Below, piece after piece: positions 15,716 to 19,836 of a stretch of DNA of 19,836 nt. The translations under genes and the position numbers were made by a program. Under the pieces are notes generated by a model. That model was not told the origin of the DNA, searched no databases, and saw nothing but the letters and a program-made list of their open reading frames with translations. Position 1 is the first letter of the stretch; each line of letters begins with the position of its first letter. This DNA is from Lachnospiraceae bacterium. Lineage in GTDB: Bacteria > Bacillota_A > Clostridia > Lachnospirales > Lachnospiraceae. Location: the NCBI GenBank assembly GCA_009774655.1, contig VSOD01000022.1, positions 1-19,836 on the forward strand. Reading direction: 5' to 3'.

Positions 15716-17520
15716 CTCTCTTGTCCTCCGCATCCGTTTACCGCGATCACACGGTTTTTCTTCTCATATCCGTCCGTCAGCACCAGACGCCATTTCGTAT
15801 TTCCCGCGGCGTCCTCCTCTATTTTATCAAATCCCTGTCTGGAATAAAACTCCTTTACCATGGCATTTTTTGCCGTGGGATAATAATAGCCCCGAATCTC
15901 CGTGATGCCGGCTTCCATACAGCGCTCCGCCAGCGTATCCATCATCGCGAACTCCATATCCCTTTTGAGTACGCGGCAGCTCATGATCCAGAGATCCATA
16001 TGTAAGACATGCTCCTGCCTGTGTCCGATCACCACGGAGATCACTCCGTTATCCCCGAATTTATCTTCCAGCTTCCCATAGAGCGTGATATAGGCCGGAT
16101 CTGCCGCCACCGCCTCGATCTCCGGCTGGCTGTAGCGTCTTGTCGTCAGGTTGAACTGATTGCTCTTATTGGTGAGCTGTGCGATCCTCGCCATGTACAC
16201 CGCAGTAAACGGTCCGATCTCCGCTTTCATGGCAAGCGCCTTCAAATACTCCTCATAATCTGCAAAGGCGGCCTGCTCCTGCATCCTCCTGTCGTTTTCC
16301 TGATACATGGCCGTGCGCCTTCTGTCATCCTCCGACAGACCGGTCACCTCAAAGAAACCGGAACGGTCGATGATCTTCGCATAATGGGCCGGTTCCGCCG
16401 GCATCTCCGGCACCGCCGCGCCCGGCACCTGCGCCCTGACGATCTCCCGTTCCGCCGGGTTGTCATCCACAAACACCATGCTGTCCGGCATCAGATTCAA
16501 TTCCTCCGCGATCTGCAGCAGGTTCCTGTCCTTCGGCTCCCAGTTCGCCTTGATCTTGATAAAGTCATCGGGACGCAGCACCCCCGCAGGATGGTTCAGC
16601 CCCGCGACCGCATTTTCATGATCATTCTTGGAAGCGATATTCAGCAGAATGCCGAATTCTTTATAGGCTTTCAGATATTCCTGAAACGCACAATAAACCT
16701 GCCCGGCGGAAGTTTCATGCCCCAGTACCAGATTTTCAACGCCGTCATCCCCCACGACGCCGCCCCAGAGCGTATTGTCCAGATCCAGAACAAAGGCCTT
16801 CTTGTTTTTGCCATAGACGGATTTGATGATCTTCGCCACGCTGAACGCGAATTCCGGAATCGCCGGCACGCAGAGCGCATACTTGTAGCTGTGCCAGTAA
16901 AAAGGATCCGACCACTGCTCTAATCCATACTGTGCCGAGAGATAATTGATATCATGAATATAGAAATGCTCCGTCCGCTGTGCATACTCATAAAATTTCA
17001 GATTCAGGCGCGTCACATAATTGACCCTGCCGTGAATATCGCTGGCGTCCCTGCTGCCCATCATGCGGTAGTAGGGATATTCCATATTGTTCTGGATGAT
17101 CACACAGTGGTACACCGCCGCCAGTCTGTCCCACATCTGCTCATATCTGCGGTATTCCTGCATAAGCAGCTGTTCCACCGTCTCCGCAGAGTCGCTTATC
17201 TTCGGAAAATCCGCGATATTACGGATCGTCGTATGGAGATAGACCACGTCCGGCGCAAACGCTTCCAGCGCCGGATTGGGAAACATGGCGTCCTGATAAT
17301 ACTGGTCAAACTCCGACTCATAGAACTCCGGTTTGATCCCGTATTGCAGTAAAAAGAGTTCCAGCATCAACCTGATATCCCTCGTCGTGGAACCGCCGAG
17401 AATGGCGATCTTCTTGTGCAGGCAGCTCTTTTCGTCCAGCTGTGCAAGCAGCTGCTTTCTGATCGACTTCTTCTTATGATACAAATATTCACTGTCAAAC
17501 GGGTATTCCAGTTCTCGCAT
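15712..17520 (-). CDS. FkbH-like protein: SGNH-like N-terminus, HAD domain, GNAT-like C-terminus
   Basis: A 602-residue protein. FkbH-family enzymes take 1,3-bisphosphoglycerate, remove phosphate and pass a D-glyceryl group to a partner carrier protein as a thioester. The HAD domain (about 241-400) has LDLDNTLWGG (245-254; nucleophile Asp246, Asp248), IASKND (295-300) and VFVDDN (349-354). The C-terminal domain (about 430-590) shows QLTNKSNQFNLTTRRY (448-463) and MSCRVLKRDME (513-523); Cys515 is a candidate acyl-accepting residue. The first 240 residues form an extra domain with LGGSTTRD (41-48) and DPFYWHSYKYA (205-215), an SGNH-like arrangement known in long FkbH proteins such as Bacteroides BF1531. 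AAGGAG nine bases upstream supports the start, and its stop overlaps the carrier-protein start. FkbH membership is strong; the glyceryl product is family knowledge, not shown here. Confidence 0.88.
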   Translation of the reverse strand: MRELEYPFDSEYLYHKKKSIRKQLLAQLDEKSCLHKKIAILGGSTTRDIRLMLELFLLQYGIKPEFYESEFDQYYQDAMFPNPALEAFAPDVVYLHTTIRNIADFPKISDSAETVEQLLMQEYRRYEQMWDRLAAVYHCVIIQNNMEYPYYRMMGSRDASDIHGRVNYVTRLNLKFYEYAQRTEHFYIHDINYLSAQYGLEQWSDPFYWHSYKYALCVPAIPEFAFSVAKIIKSVYGKNKKAFVLDLDNTLWGGVVGDDGVENLVLGHETSAGQVYCAFQEYLKAYKEFGILLNIASKNDHENAVAGLNHPAGVLRPDDFIKIKANWEPKDRNLLQIAEELNLMPDSMVFVDDNPAEREIVRAQVPGAAVPEMPAEPAHYAKIIDRSGFFEVTGLSEDDRRRTAMYQENDRRMQEQAAFADYEEYLKALAMKAEIGPFTAVYMARIAQLTNKSNQFNLTTRRYSQPEIEAVAADPAYITLYGKLEDKFGDNGVISVVIGHRQEHVLHMDLWIMSCRVLKRDMEFAMMDTLAERCMEAGITEIRGYYYPTAKNAMVKEFYSRQGFDKIEEDAAGNTKWRLVLTDGYEKKNRVIAVNGCGGQER

Positions 17521-17559
17521 TCCCTCGCACTCCTTCTTCTGTCATCCGATAGATTCTTC

Positions 17560-18633
17560 TTACTGCCTGCCGCCCTGCAGCTTCGCCAGATAGTCCTGTA
17601 TGTTCTCTGCCGTCACGTACTGCCCGAATCCTTCATCGCGCAGGGATTCGATCCTCTGCCGCTCCGCATCCCCCAGCGTATCGCTCCACGTCTGCCGGGC
17701 ATCCGCATCCGCTCTGCCGCCGGTTTCTCTGATTCCCTGCTCCAGCAGATAGATCATACTGTCCCCGACCTGAGGCTTATAATGGCTGATATCATGGAAA
17801 TTCTCCATGCTGCACGTCACACTGTTATGCCCGCCGAAGCTGTAAAAATCCGTCACCTGCGCCAGCTGTTCCAGAAAATCCAGATATCCCCGCTCCACCG
17901 CCTCATCCCAGCGGACATAGAATTCCGGATTCACAAACACCACCAGCTCCACGCCGTTCTCTACGCACAATTCCTTAATCTGCGCGATATCCGCAAGCGC
18001 CTCCCCGCCGTACCAGGCAAAATAGTTCGGCCATTCCTCCTGCGCCAGACTCTCCGCCGTCAACTGCGTATCCAGATAGTAATTGCCCGTCGAATACAGC
18101 CGCTCATGAAAGGCCGGCTCTTCCCCCGTATAGGCGCAGATCGTCTCCAGGGACTGCAGCGCCACGGAAGCGTCCAGATAGTCCAGCAGGAACAAAAGCC
18201 CCGCCTCGTCGGCCCGGAAAGGGCGTCTGATCAACTGATCGTCATGAATCGACGGGTCTACAAAACAACTTACGTCGTCAATGCCCAGATAGACCCTGCG
18301 CACCTGCACGCCGGCATCCAGAAAAGCCCGCAGATTTTCATAGCTTTCTGCCGGAAGCCCTTCCGAATAATACATATTATAACACGTATCGCCTATTTTG
18401 GCAGCATCCATGGAGCCTACCCTGGAATTACCGAAAATGAACGTGTCGTATTTTTCCGGATGATGAAGTATGTACTGCGTCTTCACATAGTTTTTATTCG
18501 GCTCCACGCCGTTGTCCCTGACGCTGCTCCAGTGAAATACATTGTACGGGTCGATCGTTATGGACACCCCGCACACAAATGCCACACACAACAGGCCCAG
18601 CAGACACAATTTGGCTGCCAGATTCTTTTTCAT
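17560..18633 (-). CDS. SGNH-like MBOAT partner (DltD/AlgX/AlgJ-type), signal-anchored
   Basis: A 357-residue protein. A hydrophobic N-terminal helix (about 6-26, after MKKN) anchors or exports it; no lipobox is convincing although Cys10, Cys16 and Cys21 lie in the helix. The outer domain has block I FGNSRVGS (67-74; candidate nucleophile Ser70) and NFHDISHYKP (278-287) with Asp281 and His284 as the rest of the triad. ITIDPYNVF (25-33) just after the anchor is typical of proteins encoded beside MBOAT transferases in Firmicutes. Here it follows the MBOAT gene by 53 bases with GGAGGGACAGGG before the ATG. Its expected job is to take or place acyl groups handed across the membrane by MBOAT onto a polysaccharide. 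The Ala/Glu/Arg-rich tail (300-357) is probably helical. The acyl group is not readable from sequence. Confidence 0.82.
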   Translation of the reverse strand: MKKNLAAKLCLLGLLCVAFVCGVSITIDPYNVFHWSSVRDNGVEPNKNYVKTQYILHHPEKYDTFIFGNSRVGSMDAAKIGDTCYNMYYSEGLPAESYENLRAFLDAGVQVRRVYLGIDDVSCFVDPSIHDDQLIRRPFRADEAGLLFLLDYLDASVALQSLETICAYTGEEPAFHERLYSTGNYYLDTQLTAESLAQEEWPNYFAWYGGEALADIAQIKELCVENGVELVVFVNPEFYVRWDEAVERGYLDFLEQLAQVTDFYSFGGHNSVTCSMENFHDISHYKPQVGDSMIYLLEQGIRETGGRADADARQTWSDTLGDAERQRIESLRDEGFGQYVTAENIQDYLAKLQGGRQ

Positions 18634-18686
18634 CCCTGTCCCTCCATATCAGTCTTTGCCGCAAACACCGGAACCGCTCTCAAAAT

Positions 18687-19793
18687 CTAAAATCCGGCAT
18701 AGATAAAGCTCTGTCCCCCTGTGCTCAACGACAGCAGGATCATCCCGCACACCAGCACATAGGCCGTCCAGCTTAACACGCTCTTCCGCTCCGTGATCCA
18801 CCGGAAAACGTCAATCCCCCTGTTCTGCATAAGCTCCACCGCGGCCAGAACCACCAGCCCTGCGCAGAGCAGGATCAGGTTCGTCATGCCCAGATCCCCT
18901 TTGACCTGGCTGAACCCTCTCTGACTAAAATGTGTCACCCCTGCGCGCAGCACTCTGACCACCTCACCCATATCCGCAGCCCGGAAACAGATCAGGCCGA
19001 TGCTGAAAATAAAAAATGTCCGCAGCCGCTGAAATGTGATCCACCACAGGTTCTTCGGGTTAATGTGCAGCTTTTTCAACAGATTCTGCAGTGATTTCCC
19101 ACACATATTCCCGGTGATGATCACAATCCAGAACCAGAGACCCTCCCCGATGATAAATTTCCAGCCGCTGCCATGCCACAATCCCATGGAAAGCCAGAGA
19201 ATCAGCATACCAAGATAGGTCGGGATCCGTTTCCCCCATTTCCGCCCCAGCTTTTTGCGGGAAACTTCCCCCAGCCTGACCCAGCAGTCGGATTTCAGCA
19301 CAGGATCCATGATATAGTCTTTCAGCCAGGTGCCCAGCGTAATATGCCACCTCTGCCAAAATTCCTGAATCGTGGTGGCAAAGAAAGGATTGCGGAAATT
19401 TTCCGGCAGCCTGATCCCCAGACATTCCGAAGTCCCCAGAATAATGTCCATGCAACCCGAAAAATCCGTATACAGCTGTACGGAAAAGCAGAATATCCCT
19501 GCCCAGATCAAAAGCAGATGGCTGGATTCATAATGTCCGTAAACAGAATCGACGATCAGGCCCAGCCTGTCCGCGATCACCATTTTCTTAAAAAGTCCCC
19601 ACGCCATCCGTTTCAGCCCGTGGGTAACCTGTCCATAGTCAAAAAGATGCTCCCCATACAACCCCGCCTGAACCTGCTTATACCGGCTCACAGGGCCGGA
19701 CGTCATCTGCGGAAAATAACAGGCAAAGAGGGCAAACTTCGGCAGGCTCGTCTGCACCATGCCCACCTTCCAGTAGCAGTCCAGCAGATACCC
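18687..19793 (-). CDS. MBOAT-family O-acyltransferase (AlgI/DltB-like), 5' end missing
   Basis: A polytopic acyltransferase whose N-terminal part is cut by the contig end. A GTG at 19766 could be taken as a start, but the frame is coding further up (…YLLDCYWKV), and the in-frame stop above it lies in adapter sequence, so the gene is truncated and not short. Visible motifs: FPQMTSGPVSRY (near the visible N-terminus; family FPQLxAGPIxRY), FWQRWHITLGTWLKDYI (family FWRRWHISLSTWLRDY) and LSMGLWHGSGWKFI with the conserved MBOAT catalytic His. About 369 residues with several membrane spans remain; full-length relatives have about 460-500. The family moves acyl groups from a cytoplasmic carrier to the outer face of the membrane. 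It heads the visible acyl cassette, directly before its SGNH partner. Confidence 0.9.
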   Translation of the reverse strand, partial: GYLLDCYWKVGMVQTSLPKFALFACYFPQMTSGPVSRYKQVQAGLYGEHLFDYGQVTHGLKRMAWGLFKKMVIADRLGLIVDSVYGHYESSHLLLIWAGIFCFSVQLYTDFSGCMDIILGTSECLGIRLPENFRNPFFATTIQEFWQRWHITLGTWLKDYIMDPVLKSDCWVRLGEVSRKKLGRKWGKRIPTYLGMLILWLSMGLWHGSGWKFIIGEGLWFWIVIITGNMCGKSLQNLLKKLHINPKNLWWITFQRLRTFFIFSIGLICFRAADMGEVVRVLRAGVTHFSQRGFSQVKGDLGMTNLILLCAGLVVLAAVELMQNRGIDVFRWITERKSVLSWTAYVLVCGMILLSLSTGGQSFIYAGF

Positions 19794-19795
19794 AC

Positions 19796-19836
19796 TCTCT
19801 TATACACATCTGACGCTGCCGCCGCCTCCTTACGTG
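19796..19836. other. Illumina Nextera i5 adapter read-through (non-genomic)
   Basis: The plus strand TCTCTTATACACATCT followed by GACGCTGCCG (19796-19821) is the reverse complement of the Nextera transposase mosaic end plus read-1 adapter. Beyond it, the minus strand reads CAC then GTAAGGAG, which I recall as the Nextera S505/N505 index, in exactly the expected spacing, with two T-to-G differences in the TCGTCGGCAGCG part. This is an untrimmed library adapter at a contig end. Bases 19793-19795 may also belong to it. It creates the false stop above the MBOAT frame. Confidence 0.93.

Noticed and set aside
17416..18690. 424-codon plus-strand frame opposite the SGNH gene
   Set aside because: Antisense to a well-supported gene; Arg/Ile/Leu/His-rich product with no motif, caused by codon bias of the real minus-strand gene. 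The same applies to long plus frames at 318-1379, 3255-4211 and 16009-16923.
18687..19766. MBOAT gene as complete, starting at GTG 19766
   Set aside because: Conserved family sequence continues upstream (YLLDCYWKV), and the upstream in-frame stop is in adapter DNA; the gene is truncated.
1..19836. CRISPR arrays, tRNA or rRNA genes, insertion sequences, toxin-antitoxin pairs
   Set aside because: None seen: no regularly spaced repeats, no transposase or integrase motifs, and gaps are too short or lack tRNA-like folds.

Overview
The window is a 19.8 kb contig end carrying one dense block of surface-polysaccharide genes. All sixteen supportable genes lie on the minus strand, so transcription runs from high to low coordinates. 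Codon use is moderately GC-rich, ribosome binding sites are strong AGGAGG/GGAGA types, and ATGA start-stop overlaps are common. Together with the gene families present (DUF6056-type membrane protein, SGNH proteins, GT11 and FkbH-like proteins), this suggests a gut-type Clostridia, most likely Lachnospiraceae. That placement is inference; there is no rRNA or marker gene here.

Layout in transcription order. Block 1 (about 19795 to 13088) holds an MBOAT acyltransferase cut by the contig end, an SGNH-like membrane-anchored partner, a three-part FkbH-like protein (SGNH-like N-terminus, HAD, GNAT), an 80-residue acyl carrier protein, a MaoC-type hot-dog protein, an SDR reductase and a GT4 glycosyltransferase. 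Block 2 (about 13003 to 10219) starts at a candidate extended -10 promoter and holds an atypical polysaccharide-deacetylase-fold protein and an AsnB-type amidotransferase. Block 3 starts at a good sigma-A-like promoter (9875-9903) inside an AT-rich 470-base gap. It holds a second GT4, a second SGNH-like protein, a second AsnB, a GT2, a GT11, a PglK-like ABC flippase, a divergent GT11 and the start of a DUF6056-type membrane protein that runs off the left end.

How they may work together: five glycosyltransferases build a repeat unit, probably with deoxyhexose or fucose-like residues added by the GT11 enzymes. The AsnB proteins may amidate uronic acids or another carboxyl group. The ABC protein would flip the lipid-linked glycan. 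The MBOAT and SGNH pair would decorate it outside the membrane. The most interesting point is that MBOAT, SGNH and carrier protein mirror DltB, DltD and DltC of teichoic acid D-alanylation, while the amino-acid ligase DltA is replaced by an FkbH-like protein. That family makes glyceryl-S-ACP from 1,3-bisphosphoglycerate. With MaoC and SDR beside it, the locus may install a three-carbon hydroxyacyl group (glyceryl, or lactyl after dehydration and reduction) on a surface glycan. No initiating phosphoglycosyltransferase, recognisable Wzx/Wzy or nucleotide-sugar biosynthesis gene is in the window.

The last about 41 bases (19796-19836) are not genomic: they match the Illumina Nextera i5 adapter and index.
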